This document shows positions 36,490-49,259 of a stretch of DNA of 64,000 nt, one piece after another. The DNA comes from Colius striatus (taxonomy: Eukaryota; Chordata; Aves; Coliiformes; Coliidae), in NCBI RefSeq assembly GCF_028858725.1, contig NC_084767.1, positions 16,321,895 through 16,385,894 on the forward strand, in the 5' to 3' direction. A program made the translations under genes and the position numbers. How positions within the stretch are numbered: position 1 is the stretch's first letter; every line of letters begins with the position of its first letter. The notes under the pieces are model-generated. The model was not told the DNA's origin. It did not search any database and saw only the letters and a program-made list of their open reading frames with translations.

Positions 36490-38748
36490 TGGTTCAGAAA
36501 GGTGCATGTGAAAGGTTTCATGAAAAGTGTAATATATAAATAAATCCATAATAAATATTTCTGGGTTTATGGCTTAAAAGTAAAGCAGAGGCTGAGGGTG
36601 CACAATTTGTTTTATTTTTCCTGAAAATTCCAGCTCATCTGCACTCTACCTACAAATACAAGCCTTTTCCATTTGCTGCCAGGTGAGACTTCAAATGCCA
36701 GGTCTGACTATCCACTAAGACTGTTACAAAGCAGGATGAGCAAGTATCTCATGAATATTTGTGTGATGCCATTAGACAGTCAAATGAGCCTCAGGGACAG
36801 AGGGAAAGCTGCAGAAATCCTCAGGGCAGAGACATTTCTTTGCTTCATATTCTATATGTGTCTACAGCAACTGCAATATCTCAGAGAAGTATTTCTCACA
36901 TAGTGTTTATTTTTATGTGATGATCAGATCCCATTGAAAATGAGTCTTGATCAGTTGAATTTTCTTCCATCCAAGTTGAACAGGGCTCCATGAAATTCTT
37001 TTTTGCATCTGGTTGAAGGAATTTGAACCTACTGATTTACTCTCCCTTGTAAGGTAACTGGTGCAAAGTGTTTTTTTAAAACTGGGCTTGTGGCCATGGA
37101 TAGAATTTAACTATAATTAGAGCAGATCTCTTTTGTGAAAAGATCACAGTCTCACAGCATGAGTATTTGGTTTGGAACTTTACTTATTTTTACTTCATAA
37201 ATAATAGGGCAAGTAGTCTCCTATTCCTTTCTTAAACTTTCTACAGTTTTACTTACACCTCTTATCAGGCACAACAGCAGTGAGCCAAGTTTCAGCTGTA
37301 TTTACCCTTTGACAACCTCATTTGTCATAGTTTAATAGTACAAGCACTTGCTAAAGGCAGATTTTATTCTGCACTCCAGATCACAAAATAAATATATTCT
37401 ATTTCATCTGCTTCTGTTAATGCATCTCAGAATAGTTTCTTCAAAACAAAGGGCTCTTTGTTCACTTGGAGGTTCACAGAACAGAGTACAAGATGAAGAT
37501 AAGGAAAAGCATAAACCTGTGTTGGCCTTTTCTTGTACCATGTATTTCCTAGCAAGCTTCAGTGATTTCCACTGAGCTCTGTCGCCTCCTGCTCTGCATC
37601 TGCAGATAGGTGGGTCTTTTACTGGACCAGAAAACTGCCTGACACATTTTCCATTTTCTTTTCAAGTTAGTTTTGGTTTTGAATTTTTTTAGAAAAGGAT
37701 GTTTCAGTTCAAGAATAGTACTTTATTCAGTATAAATCCAGATTCTTTATTTAGAGTTCAAGTCATAAAATACCAAAGGAATCTTCAAAAGTAAAAGGTA
37801 ATTTAAAAGCAAAGAAATTATCTTTTATTTTAATATTTTCATTGCCTTCTTCTTCTGTTGTGTGCATGTGAGCAAATGTTTATCCTTTAATTCATCTGAT
37901 CCTCTTTGGTGAAATGGTAGTATATTTTTTATTAATATACCTTTCCCTGAATTTCTTTCATTCTTACTGATGTTTGCTGATACTCCCACAACATCTCCAG
38001 CAACCCACTAGAAAAGTACAATTTCATGTCTCATTGATGAAGATTTCACTGGGAGAGACACAACATTGCCTATGCAGAAGCAAAGATGGCCAAGCCAAAC
38101 TTTCCATCCCTCCCTTGCTCTAGTTTTTCTCAAGCATAGTACAGCTGCTGAACAAATGCCAGCTCGCCTAGGACTGGCTTTGGTCTTGCTGCGAACACCA
38201 GCACACCAAGCTCAGCTCAGGCTGCATTCGTCTGTGAGGTGTGTCTTGAATACTGTCATCTTTTCAGAGCACACTATATGTAGGGTTCAGATCCCACCTG
38301 GATTTTTTCAAGCATGTATATCCCTGCTCCTGAGCTCCCTGGTGACATCCCCAGCAAAATGGGAAAAGCCACATATGTAGCTCACTAGATGCTCTCTTCA
38401 TTTTCCCTTCTAATTCAGAGGCATCAGGTGATGATTGACTCAAATGAGTCATCAAAATGGTTTTGGTATTTTCACTAAGATCTCCGGCATTTGAAGCATT
38501 ATGCACCCAACCAGAGGCTCCTGTGAGCAGGTGCTGCAGCCTAAAACATGTTCATCAATGTAAGCTTGCAGAAATGATGGACCATACCAAAAGACAAATG
38601 TTTAATAATGAACCCAGAAAGGTTGTTTGAAGGACATGAATGCAGTTACGTGACTGAAAGAAAAATGACTCGTCCCTGCCAGTGTCTCTTGACATTACCA
38701 ATGTTCTCCTGAAATTCTATTTATGCAGCTACTTTTCTAGCTCACTCT

Positions 38749-38774
38749 CAGTGGTGTGATTAAACACACCACTG
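38749..38774. repeat. Perfect 10-bp hairpin
   Basis: Arms CAGTGGTGTG (38749-38758) and CACACCACTG (38765-38774) surround the loop ATTAAA. The stem is GC-balanced, so it would be stable in RNA or cruciform form. No function is apparent. Confidence 0.5.
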
Positions 38775-41700
38775 CTCCCTTGAACTGCAGCTTTTGTTTG
38801 CTGAGGTTTACCAGCGTTTGCTTTAAGGCTTACAGTGAAGGGGCAAGCTGGAGAGGATGTGACAGGAGTATGTCTGTCAAAGCAGCACACTGAAGTCACA
38901 AGTTTGTGTTGCTAGTTCCAAGATGATGGTTTTTAAAGTGTTTTCACTGGTTCACTGGTCAGTTTTTAGTTCCTACCTCAGCTACTTACCAGAGGATGCA
39001 TTAACAAAGCAAGATGATTCTCTCTGAGTAGTTAATTCTTTTGCCTCAATGTAGATTTCTGCACTCTTATGGGATTTCAAATTATTTCAGTAATAAAAAA
39101 GATACTGATTTTTTCTACATGAATAATTCCAATAATCTGAGTGTGGCCTTTACATGTCCTGCCATTAGTTTCCTTATTTCTGCTGATAACACTTTTTCTG
39201 TCTAAAATAGATATCTTCTTTTCCTTCCTTTATTTTTCCCCTTTTTGCTGTTTGATCTGTGAGCATTGTCTAACACTCTCAGGAATTGCCTGGGTTTTTT
39301 TCACCTGGCTGTAGCTTATCTGTTATGTGCCACAACTTAAGAGAGGTGCCGTTCAGGTAGGTACCATGGGATGATTTGGAGAAGAGTTTTAAACAGTTCC
39401 TAACCACTGACAACTTTGTCAACTGCAATGCTAATAATACTGAACAGCAGCAGTGACCAGGGTCACTCTTTCTTGGTCCAATATAATAGAAAATAAAAAA
39501 TTAAAGTCTTTCTATTACAGTGGTTTTTATCAGAAGTAACTTCCTATACAGCTACAGAAATACAAAGGTACTTTATTGTCTGTGAACTGAAACTCACTCA
39601 TTTTTGAACAAGTATATTAAGGTAAAAATCTCTCACTGTCGTGAATGCTGTAAAATGCTTTCTCAAGATGCATATACATGATAACCCATGGGAAGGAGCT
39701 GTCATACAACAAATTAGTTACCAATGTGGAAAAATTATCTTTCAATGTGGTATCCACACTAATCTCTAAAAAATGCTCTCTATTTCTTTGTGTAAAACAG
39801 TTCCTTTGGGCCCTTTCAATTCCCACTGAAATATGTGACAGATTTTTTCCATATTCTAAACAAATATTCTTCTCATTTGTTTAATCCTTTGTAGCACAGA
39901 GCAGTGGCTTTTGGAGGCAATACTTCCCTTTTTGGTTAATACTTCACTATGTCTTTTGGTGGCTCTCAAATCTGCCACTTTGGTAGCTTTGGTAGCTGCA
40001 GTGCAGTCTTCCTCCTAAATCAGACAGTTATTCATGTTATTAGGAAAAACAACCTATATCTACTGATATCCTTGTGTCACAAGACCAGAAAAGCTCCCAC
40101 TTCAGTTCTGGATGCAGAAGCATTGGAAAACATTTTGCTTCAGGTCCCAGATCCTAATACATTGCCTTTATCAGCTTGGAGGACACTCACTCTCCCCATG
40201 AGATAAAGGACTTAGTGTTTTTAAATGCCTTTTTTCAGATCCACATGATTCCCTTCACTGCCAGTGTTTCCATTTCAAACAGCAGTACCTTGTCCTTCTG
40301 CACAGCCCCAGCCTCACAGGTCTTGTTGCAATGCTTTCTACCTTTCTCAGCAGCTGCAACTCGCCTCTCAAAGCTTCCTAGCCTCATTTTTCAATACTAA
40401 AATAAGCGAAACAGCATTTAACGGGCATTTTTTAAAAGCGTTGTGGCATTTAAGCCTCCAAAATTCAATATACTATATCATCATTATTCATTACACTTTA
40501 AATCACTCTGCCTTGAAGCTTTTGTCTCAGACTCTGTTCTTTTCTGTGCCTATGACACTAAACAAAGCCTCAGTGTAATATTAACTTGGTATCAGTGCTC
40601 ATTCCCAGGGAAGACAGAAAGTTAAATGTCTCTGTAACATCTCCAATAAAATCTAAGATCAATTTCTGAAATTTTGATAGAGAGAGGATTGGCATTGTCC
40701 AAGGGTCACCATGTATTTCATTAGTATCTGAAGAAACAAACATAATGAAATACTGTACCGTTTGCTCTAAACAAATAACAAATCAAAACACATTCATGCT
40801 CTTTCTTATCCTAATCTTATTTTCCTCTCATTTTTGTAATAATCAAAGTAAGATGAACACCACTGGCATGCTGCTAATCTTTATTGCCTTGTACAAAATA
40901 AATTATTCCAATGAACCAGGGTTTATGACAATTCCTTCCTAATTTTCCTATATTTGGGTTTACATTGTAGCTCTTCGCAGACAGAGTGAAAAAATGAACA
41001 TATTAAAATATCTGATGAATTCTCTGAAATGCCAACCAGCTAAAGTCTTTAGCTGTCTCATTGACAGGCACAAGTGAATTTCTTTCTCACAATGTGTTGA
41101 ACAATAACAAGAGCTGTTGCTTTGGCCTTTCATCTCAGGAGTCTGAATATCTACCAGTGTAATTTTACTCTCCATGAGTTCCTACAATTGCTGTTGGAGT
41201 CATCATGTCTTAAAATAAAATTTACAAAGGAAGCAATTCTCTATCTATCTTTCTTCCATTTTGTCTTTCTGTCCATTTGCCAGAAAGATAAGCCCTAGCA
41301 GCATTAGCACAAACATAAACACTGGGCATTAGGAAGTGTCTCCTTGCAATACTGCTGTCATCACCTTAACCTTAAACTTTTAATGCTCAGAAAGACTAGT
41401 ACTGGTGATTTATACACTATATTTTTTAGAAAGTTTTCTTTTTATTGAAAGCCACTTAGAAGAAATCACATTTAAATGTTAATATTTCCAGGAAACAATT
41501 TTAAAGACAGAAGAGGTTAAAAGTGCCTATCAAATTTCTTCACTCTGATTTATTCAGTGGAAGGGGTAAAGTCTTATTTTCTATTTGTTCTTTTTAAGAA
41601 ATTTTGCCCCCAAAGCCTAATTCATCTGAAGGAGCACATTTTAAATAGCTGGTAATGTACTGTTAAAGAAGAAAATGCATTATTCACAGTAGTCCTAATT

Positions 41701-43142
41701 ACTGTACAACTGTATTTCATTCTGCACCAACTGATGAACCAATCATTTAAAACTCACAGTAACGGTTTTGTTATTATGCAAACACCTAGAAATGAGTCCA
41801 TTAAATTTCCAATTTTATCATTACTTCACAGACAGTGAAGACAAAAGATTTCCTCTACTAATCCAGTTAGGATTTCCTCTACTTTCCAGTCCCAATAAAA
41901 CTACAGACTACAGCTGAAATCTCCACAGTTGGCTGCAGCTTAAAGGTCTGAAGCAGGGCAGCGAGGCAGCTGTCAGACATGGTCCAGGTCCCCCATGCCA
42001 GGAAGGGGCAACAGTCACCACAAAGCCCCCTAAGAGCCTTTGCTTTCCTCCTCTCTTCCTCTCTCTCCCCTCTTCATCCTCCCCCTCACCTCCAGAACAT
42101 TCTGCTTTCTGAAATAGTGGAGGGTTTTACATGTTCTTCCTGAGGACATTTGTTGAGCCACAAAACACATAAATGGAACACTTGATTCTGCTAATGCAAT
42201 CAGATACATTAGCAACTTATTTATTTTTCATCTTTTCTTTCAGTTCTTTTTGCCTTTTAATTATCTTCCTTTGTGATTAAAGATAGTCACATTTTAAATT
42301 CAATCACCCTGAAGAACAATACAAAATAAAGAAATTTAATCTTTTATAATAAACCTCTTCTGTGGGTTCCAGTGGTGCAGTAATTTCACCATTAATAATT
42401 TGTCCTTTTCAGTTGTCTGCTGTTTGCCTTTTCTTTTTCCTCTGAACAATAAAGGAAGCAGAGTCTCCGTTACAGGGTACAAAACATGTACTTTCTGTAC
42501 CAGAGCACCACAGCTTTTCTTTCTGCTTTTAAAATCGTCTTTTTGTCCGATCAGTAAAGAATGAGCTGTCATTTTCTGAAAGGTACTCTGAGATAAAGCA
42601 TTTAAAGGAGCAAAATACCAGCCAGACCTCTTATAGTTTACCAGTGTAGAACTGTTCATTTTGGGGCCATTTGCAGTGAATAGAACAATACAATACTGGT
42701 GCTGTGTTGAGCTACTATTTCAATGGCCTGTGTCTTTAGCAAGTTATCAGAGGGGTTTTTTTTTTCAGCTTGGCATCAAAATGCCTCTCTGTTTCTTTTC
42801 TGAATCTTAGTGTAGACTCCCTTACCTCAAGAAGTAATTTGCTTGCAGAGATACTTTGTCAGTGCTGACCAGTGATGGATGTAGGGTTTTAGATTAAACA
42901 TTCTGCTATCTAACAAAGCTTTTATCTAGAGAAAATAAGAAGCAGAAGTGAAACACATCCTGCCACTACCTAGTGATTTGGGATGTCTAGTTTGCAGTTT
43001 TCTCTTTGTCACACCATAAGCCACATTGGACAACAAAGATGTGCCCTATCTGCTTCCACTGGCGAGTTCATCAGGTTACTCACCGATATCTTAATCTTCT
43101 CAGATAATATTACTGATAATTCTATTTCTGTTCCTCCTGCAG

Positions 43143-43307
43143 TTTGTTGCTCACCCCAACTGCCAGCAGCAATTACTCACCATGTGGTATGAAAACCTCT
43201 CAGGCTTACGGCAGCAGTCTATAGCTGTGAAGTTCTTGGCTGTGTTTGGGGTCTCCATTGGCCTGCCCTTCCTTGCCATAGCCTACTGGATCGCTCCCTG
43301 CAGCAAG
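43143..43307 (+). CDS. TRPC7: TRPC7 exon 4: pre-S1 region
   Basis: The exon is 165 bp (55 codons), phase 0 on both sides, with acceptor TTCCTCCTGCAG and donor AAG|gtatga. It encodes about residues 322-376: [20 protein letters not shown], then the hydrophobic stretch at residues 349-371 (from [14 protein letters not shown] through IAYWI). That stretch corresponds to the pre-S1 elbow, which lies partly in the membrane in TRPC3 and TRPC6 structures. The sequence is nearly identical to mammalian TRPC7 as I recall it. Like exon 3, it could be skipped without changing the frame, though this would remove the elbow. Confidence 0.96.
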
Positions 43308-46300
43308 GTATGAGCTCATTAAGTTGCATGGTTCTTATTTCTGGTCAGGGACTGGAATAAAGTCATACATTTTTCTGTGACATCATTTGGAAGTGATATA
43401 TGGTATCCTCTTAGATTGTCCGAGATGAGGGCAAGCTTGAGGTGTTGCTTGAAAAACACAAATGGCCATGATTTGAGGCTTATCTTTACAAGGAAAAAAG
43501 ATGGGGAAATGAGGGAAGAGGATAAGACAGTGGGTGACAAGAAAAAAATAGGAATAAGAAATGAATGGGAGTGAAGAAATAATAGAAGAACCGCTAAAAT
43601 GAAAAATTATTAAAGGAGTTGTTCTTTCAGTTAACTTTGAGATATAAGCCCTTGTTCTTTTTCTATGCTTTTTGTTACTGGTTCCTCTCTTCTTCAGGGC
43701 TCCCTTTCTTCACTTTCCTTCTTCTTTCTGATCTTGTGGTTTTGATTATTGCAGTGTTATTGTGTCACATGTGCGTGAAACTCTTGCAAGCCCCAGGGGG
43801 TTGCTTAGTGTTGCATAGAAGACTAGACTTTACTATACAATTTTTATTGTTTTGAGGAAAATGACAAAACTTGGGAAAATGACATGTACCTAAATACCGC
43901 TGTGCTATGTCTCACAGCTTCAGATGTGAGACGGCAGGAGAGTTTTGCTGACACCTTGAGATCAAAGGACCAGAGTTCACCGTTAGCTTAGGTAAAAGTC
44001 TGAGTTGTCTATGAAATCTGTCAGTAGTTTCCACCGTGAGAGTCTGTTTGAATCAGTGGAGATGAATAGGTGTGAGGCTGAGTGATAAATATCTTTTTTG
44101 TTGCTCTTGCCATAGAAGAAAGGGATGGCAGATGAGATGATAATTTCATGTTTAGCAATAGCCAGCAACATCATCCATTACAAGGTAGAGGTCTTCAGCA
44201 GAAGGGTTATCAGAGGTACTTAAATTTGATCAAAATGACCCCTGGCACTGGTAAATGTATTCAGTCTTGAAAGTATCTTCTCCCATTTCCTTTAAAATCC
44301 AGTGAGAAATTATTTCTAAATTTCTCAAGCCCAAAAAATTACAGATCCATGGATGAGTATTAAAGAAAAACTCTAATTTGAAAATATTTATGTTCGTGCA
44401 GTCAGTCATACCTTTTGAATACTGTCTTCCAGAACATCTGAAATAATAAAACATGTTTAAATTTTGATATCCTCTACAATATCTCCAAGAAAAGTACTTT
44501 CTCTTAGAGTAATAGAAAGTATAACTTCATTATCTCAAAGTTTGTATTAACACAAAACCCCACAGCTTTTATGAATACTGGACAGGACTTTGAAGTTTCA
44601 CACAGAGAAGTGCATGTTTTAGCCGGGCTGTGTTGTGGGTAGTTTTGGTTAGGTTGTAGAGGAAATTCATATATGGAATTACCACATTGATTGCATTATG
44701 TCAGACCTCAGACTAGTAGGTCTGAAGCTGTTTAATTTCCTTCACCTCCATTAAATATGTTAGGAGTTGGCATACCAGCCAACAGCAACACTTGTGTATT
44801 GTCAGAATTGACGAGGTTGTATCTGAATATAGCAGTGAGTAGGGAGAACTAGACTAGAAATAAGTGGAGAATTCAAATTAAAAGCTTAAAAACAAAGAGG
44901 GGAAAATAGATAAAAAATCACAATAAATCTGTTTTACAAGAGAAATAGAATGATTGAGAAAGTTATTTGGTTTTAATTTCGTGAGACGAGTATAATTTTT
45001 TTTTTAATGGAGGAAGGGGAACTTAACTTTTCATCAACTGTGATTTCATTACACTAAACCTTCTGGGCATTCTCATTTTTCAGTGTTCTTTCCTTTCACT
45101 CCACTTTAGACAGTGAAAAATCATATTTAAACTTCTATCATAAAGTCAAATGGAAAGTTCTTTCAGGCAGGAATTGTCTTTTAATGCATAGGTTTGCATT
45201 GATCAGAACAATGTGGTGTTGATTTTTGATTGGAGCCTGTGGTAGAAATAACTGAATAATGAGTGCATTTTCCTCCATGAATTTTTACCTCACTCGAAAT
45301 CATCATTATGAGCTCCGAGGGCTGAAGGTTGATGCATGAGCCTTATGTCCTCTCATATAAGTGTTATTGCAGACATTTTACACAGGCAGAATATCTGCTG
45401 AAAGAATGGGCATACTAACAGAAGATTCATATGTGATGCTCTGAGCAGCTCAGTTTTGTCTTGGTCAGTTTTACAAACTCTTTGATTGTAAATCATGGAA
45501 ACACACTTGACGTTACAGAAATGGATAATGAAATAATTTTTCCATAGTAACAATCAGCCGAGATATTTAACTTAAATCAAATCATGCCTGTCTTAAAAGA
45601 CACGTGGATGCTCAGGCAGGAGTCAGGAACTCATTTCTGGACTAAGATAGTGAGGAAAATGAAAGAAATCTGTGTAATGTGGAACACTGCTTATAGGAGC
45701 TGTCCTGATCAATACTACTGTGTATCACATTCTTAAGATGTATTGGTCAAATTCTGCAGTTTCATGTAGGGTTCTAGAGTAATACATATCTCAGAACAAC
45801 TCCTTCACCAGTGTGTCTTAGGAAGCAATATATTGACTTCCCATCAGAAAATTTTCTTTAACAAATCTCTGTGGAGTTAGACCATATCATAACAAATAAT
45901 ACCCTTGAAAATTTGGTAAACAGTATTAACTGGAGTTTGCAGCTGAACTCTTAAGTCATCTTTTGCATCCAGTTGCACAGAGCTGCCTTTATTAAAACCA
46001 GTTTTAATGTTAGTCGATTCTTCACCTCTGGATGCATAAACTGTTGACAAGACCCACAGAGTGTAAGCCCATCCTATCCTGAAGTATCTGTGTTCACTCA
46101 TCCATCTCATGGAGCCTATGACTCTGAAACGAATGGTCACTTCATATGTTGGGGTTCAAAACTTGCTTCACTGGTGATCAAAAGAGAAGACAACAGACAG
46201 AATGGAAAAACTGTACAGTCTGCTGCCCAAAAATATAGGAAAAGTAGGACTGTTTGGACTGTCTGCAGAACTTCAAGAGTTACAGTACTGAGACCATTTG

Positions 46301-49042
46301 TACACAGCGCTCATTGTATGAGTTGTTCTCTGGCTTTTAAGTAGCCATGATGAGGATTTACAGACTGTTGCTCCGACTGCAATAGACTCGGCATTGTTTA
46401 AGCACTAGAACTTTAATGATTCACTCTACCTATGCTATATCTGTACCTTTTAACTCTGGATATTTTTCTCCTCAGTTAAGCCACATAAAATTCCTACAGT
46501 ATTCTTCATGCTTCTATTATAAGCATAATAATGGAAATAGTAATAGATTTTTTTCTTTATGACGTTTCTGTCTTTACTTGTTCCTGTCTCTTGGAGTAGA
46601 GATTAATTTGCATTTGGGAAACTTTATTGCAAGATCACATTTTATATATTTTCATTTTGACATCTCTGCTTGCTTATTTTCCTATAACACAGGTAGGGTA
46701 GTCATGAAATGAGCTGTTCTCTAAAGAATGAACATATTTTTATTAACATACTGTCAGTGTCTCTGTCTTAACAGTGACAGTCAAGCATTTCCCTGCAATT
46801 CCAATTTAATGAAAGATGATATTTTGATTTTTAAAAAGTAATTGAGAAATTGGTATATCCAAGTAGTTATACACCTTGAGTTCAACTGTATCACATTGCT
46901 TGAAAAACACATCTTGCCATCATAAAACATTAGGCTTACTGGAGGAATTGTCACTTCATTAATTTTTTACAGTATATTCTAGTCAACCTTTCTACCTCCT
47001 GTAGCTCTTAGCTAAAAATCAGATTTCTGAGAAGATATCAAAAACATCAGCTGAAGAAAAAAAAAGTAAGATTTCCACAGGAAATAAAGGAGATGAAATG
47101 CTGATGCAACACTGACTAAATGCAGACTTTTGTTAAACCAGTAGAGAGCTAAGTGAAATTGCCCACAGAGTTCATTTAGCTCTGTAATACACAGGATTAC
47201 TTCTCTGATAACTGAGGCTATGACACTTTTATCTGAAGTCTGTGTTTTAAAGTTTCTATAGACAGCAGAAAAAGTCTAATTATTTTGAGGGAATTCATGG
47301 TTCAATAGACAGTGCTTTTTTGGTGTAGAAATGAGTTTTCTAGAGGTTCAAGTGCACTTTCTTAGAACTTTGTTGTTAAGGCCCTATATGACCATAGTTG
47401 TTGTTCCACTACTCTTGCGATTTGAGCCCTCTCAGATAGATCACATGAAGAAAACGTCTGAGATTATTTCAGTATGGGACATTGTTCAAACATGACTCAT
47501 CACCCCATTAGCATTTTAATGGAAATATATGTTCTGCTACAAAGTGTAGATCTGCCCATCAGAAGCCATAAAAAAACAGTTCGGAACCACCAAGGTTTAC
47601 AGCAGAGGAGTTTACAGCATTACAAGTGTTGGGATTAGGTTTAACACTTCACTTACTCTTACATCTGCCATGATATTCCTAGTCAAGGTTAAAGAAACTT
47701 CATGTTTGATTCAGTGCAATATCTACTCAGATCCTTACTGACTTCAGAAAAAAAAAAGCAGACATGTTAATAAGGGCTCGGGCACAGAGCAGATATTTTT
47801 CTTTTTCTTTATTGGAAAGTCTTTCTGATATTTAGAAACATGCAAAGTTTCCAATAGGATTTATTATTCTGATAACTTCATAAAGGATCTGTTTGCCATT
47901 GTAAAAATCCAGATAAGAAAAAGAAATAACGAGAATCATAAAGATTCTTTCAAATCTCTGCCAAACTTCAAAAAACTCTGCTTTTAAAATATTTCCTGCT
48001 CTGCAATGACCAGAGACCTGGGCTCCTTTGAGGAAAAGTGCTATTAAAGTAAGAAAACAAGGAATTTTCTTTTTCATTCCTCTTTCATATTTCATATGAT
48101 CAATTTAGTAGATATTAACAATTTTTGAGGATACTTCATTATCAATGCAAAAGAATCAACAATTAATGTATTGCAAAAGAAAATATTCCCATTTCCTTTG
48201 AGAGGTTTTTGTAAAGAGCACATAAAGATGACACTTGCAATGCCATCTATTATATCTCACAGCACAGGCACTCCTAAACATGCTTCTACCTCGACATCTT
48301 TCTGGAGTAGTGTTTTCTTAGATCACAGAAAATGTAAAATAAAAAGAGTGTTATTTAAATTATTAACAAAAAAAGCTTTTCAAGAAGAACGGAACAAATA
48401 TTAGATACAGTGAAGAGATCTGCTGCTCTGCTTCTTGGCTTAATGTCTTGAAATAACTCCTGGTGTTCTGGGGAGTGAATCTCCAGCTTTTTTAGTAATT
48501 ATTAAAGAAGACTATCATACTAAAGCATATTAAAAACATTACTTAAAATTTTTTAAACAGAAGGCTATTCCCTACATATCATTAATGAACCAAGAATTCA
48601 ACATTAATAAAAAAGTCTGATGTATAACAATGAGGTGGGGAGAAGTGGGTCCATCTTTCGGATTTATATCGACACACACGAGTACGTTCATATAACACAT
48701 ATACACAAAAACATGTCTCATATAAATGTTCTCTCTTTTCATTTTCCACTTGCCATATGGCCAGGACAATTAGATGTTGTATGTGGATATAAAGGAGCAA
48801 TATAAGATATTGCCATGCATAGAAAATTATCCAAAGGGGCATAATTTGAACTGCAATGCATAATGTCTGGTAATAGCAAAGAACAACTTGAACAAATCTA
48901 AGACCCATTTAGTTCATGATGTAGAATTCATTTATGAATCTTCTTCACCTTGGGCAAAGGTTTAAACTTTTATGGGAAAAAAAATTGCCAACAGGTGGAT
49001 AAAGGAAATAAAACCTTATATCTTGTGTATGTTTCATTGCAG
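43308..49042 (+). other. TRPC7 intron 4 (5,735 bp)
   Basis: The intron runs from gtatga to TTTCATTGCAG. It is AT-rich intronic sequence. I recognised no repeat family, conserved coding segment or RNA in it; the frames at 43619-43855 and 45877-46140 are unremarkable. Confidence 0.8.
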
Positions 49043-49259
49043 TTGGGACGGACCCTCCGAAGTCCTTTCATGAAGTTTGTGGCGCATGCAGTTTCTTTCA
49101 CAATCTTCCTTGGACTGTTAGTAGTGAATGCCTCAGATCGCTTTGAAGGAGTAAAAAATCTCCCCAATGAGACCATCACGGATCATCCAAAACAAATCTT
49201 TAGAGTCAAAACAACTCAGTTCTCATGGACAGAATTGTTGATCATGAAGTGGGTATTGG
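49043..49259 (+). CDS. TRPC7: TRPC7 exon 5: S1 and start of S2
   Basis: The exon is 217 bp. It enters in phase 0 and leaves in phase 1 (donor TTGG|gtaaga, splitting Gly449). It encodes residues 377-449: [12 protein letters not shown], the S1 helix at about residues 387-404 ([18 protein letters not shown]), the extracellular S1-S2 loop, and the beginning of S2 ([12 protein letters not shown]). Two N-glycosylation sequons are visible: N405-A-S at the end of S1 and N418-E-T in the loop. The latter corresponds in position to the glycosylated loop of TRPC3 and TRPC6. [13 protein letters not shown] is a family signature. Confidence 0.96.

Larger units (their letters stand above)
24836..43142 (+). 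other. TRPC7 intron 3 (18,307 bp)
   Basis: The intron runs from gtaagc to CTCCTGCAG. It contains the antisense CR1 piece (30020-30739), the long sense CR1 (34053-36415), the hairpins at 25481-25570 and 38749-38774, a short 20-bp tandem repeat (28210-28260) and a pyrimidine-rich tract near 42044-42094. Apart from CR1 I recognised no coding sequence. The stretch 31147-31990 is unusually open in several frames but matches no family I know. Confidence 0.85.

Noticed and set aside
42044..42094. Pyrimidine-rich tract as a splice or regulatory element
   Set aside because: It is simple-sequence-like and no exon follows. Such tracts are common in introns.
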